From the NCBI GenBank assembly GCA_013286425.1, contig JABDFS010000035.1, positions 1-34,529 on the forward strand: 34,529 bases of DNA. The letters are read 5' to 3'. Of this stretch, positions 34,284 through 34,529 are shown one piece after another. How positions within the stretch are numbered: the stretch's first letter is position 1; each line of letters starts with the position of its first letter. Below the pieces are notes generated by a model. It had not been told where the DNA came from, ran no database searches, and saw only the letters and a program-made list of their open reading frames with translations. This DNA is from Bacteroidota bacterium (lineage in GTDB: Bacteria; Bacteroidota; Bacteroidia; Chitinophagales; Chitinophagaceae). Made by a program: the position numbers and the translations under genes.

Positions 34284-34529
34284 ATGAAGATAAGCCAGGT
34301 GCCGGAAGCACTAAATCAGTATAGAAAAAAATTAGAATCATACGCAGAAGTATCTCCTGAAGATTTTGAACAACTAGCTAACGTGATGCATGAAAAACGG
34401 TTTAGCAAAGGAGAAGTAATACTAAAGGAAGGCGACATTTGCAAGTCATTCAATTTTATTTACAAAGGCCTTGTCCGCAGCTTTGGTTTGGAGGATGGAA
34501 AAGAAGTAAATGTGAATTTTTATTTTGAA
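34284..34529 (+). CDS. Crp/Fnr-family transcriptional regulator (3' truncated by window edge)
   Basis: Only the first 82 codons are in the window and the frame stays open to the last base. The translation begins MKISQVPEALNQYRKKLES and then shows the start of a cyclic-nucleotide-binding domain: EDFEQLANVMHEKRFSKGE, VILKEGDICKSFNFIYKGL and VRSFGLEDGKEVN. The KGEVILKEGD segment and the YKGLVRSF step are typical of Bacteroidota Crp/Fnr regulators. The DNA-binding domain lies beyond the right edge. No iron-sulfur cysteine cluster can be judged from what remains. Confidence 0.8.
   Translation, partial: MKISQVPEALNQYRKKLESYAEVSPEDFEQLANVMHEKRFSKGEVILKEGDICKSFNFIYKGLVRSFGLEDGKEVNVNFYFE

Overview
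The window looks like part of a Bacteroidota chromosome, most likely Chitinophagaceae or a close relative. The evidence is low-GC coding DNA, almost no Shine-Dalgarno sequences, promoter-like TAnnTTTG boxes, a SusC/SusD pair, a multi-SLBB Wza-type exporter without an attached kinase, a kinase/RapZ fusion and a Lys/Ala-rich histone-H1-like protein. No rRNA, tRNA, CRISPR array, transposase or phage gene was found. No gap between genes reaches 300 bases; the longest are 2216-2401 and 25654-25846, each about 190 bases.

Layout. (1) 1-2215: a sugar kinase of the APH/AmgK type fused to a RapZ C-terminal domain (its 5' end lies left of the window), overlapping a MurU-like sugar-1-phosphate nucleotidyltransferase. 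Short G/C-rich palindromic repeats sit in the coding ends of both. (2) 2402-24272: a surface-polysaccharide locus, all on the + strand and tightly packed. It runs Wza-like exporter, Wzz-like chain-length protein, then a nonulosonic (legionaminic-type) acid module: LegB, LegC, NeuD/LegH-like acyltransferase, LegI, LegG, a PtmE-like CBS-nucleotidyltransferase and an SpsF-like cytidylyltransferase. After it come a GT-B-like transferase with an HP motif, a Wzx flippase, a Wzy-like polymerase, two more glycosyltransferases, a secreted glycosidase-like protein, a hexapeptide acyltransferase, another GT2 enzyme and rmlB-rmlC-rmlA, closed by a strong terminator. (3) 24362-28074: a MerR/B12-type regulator, a histone-like protein and an exported alpha/beta hydrolase (both on the - strand), an internally duplicated protein of unknown function, and a YycJ-type metallo-hydrolase. 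(4) 28173-34529: SusC, SusD, a NagX/HGSNAT-like membrane acyltransferase and the start of a Crp/Fnr-family regulator cut by the right edge.

How it fits together. The locus appears to make a Wzx/Wzy-type glycan containing a legionaminic-acid-like sugar and a dTDP-6-deoxyhexose-derived sugar, then flip, polymerise and export it. Four things are missing: a recognisable initiating phosphoglycosyltransferase, a Wzc-type kinase, RmlD, and a NeuA/LegF-type CMP-nonulosonate synthetase. They may lie elsewhere, or unusual proteins here may replace some of them. The most interesting points are the nine-G tract inside legC (a possible phase-variation switch), the SpsF-like gene where a CMP-sugar synthetase is expected, the neighbouring HP-motif transferase, and the kinase-RapZ fusion next to MurU. 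This is not an obviously new defence or mobile system. It is an accessory glycan island with several unusual components.
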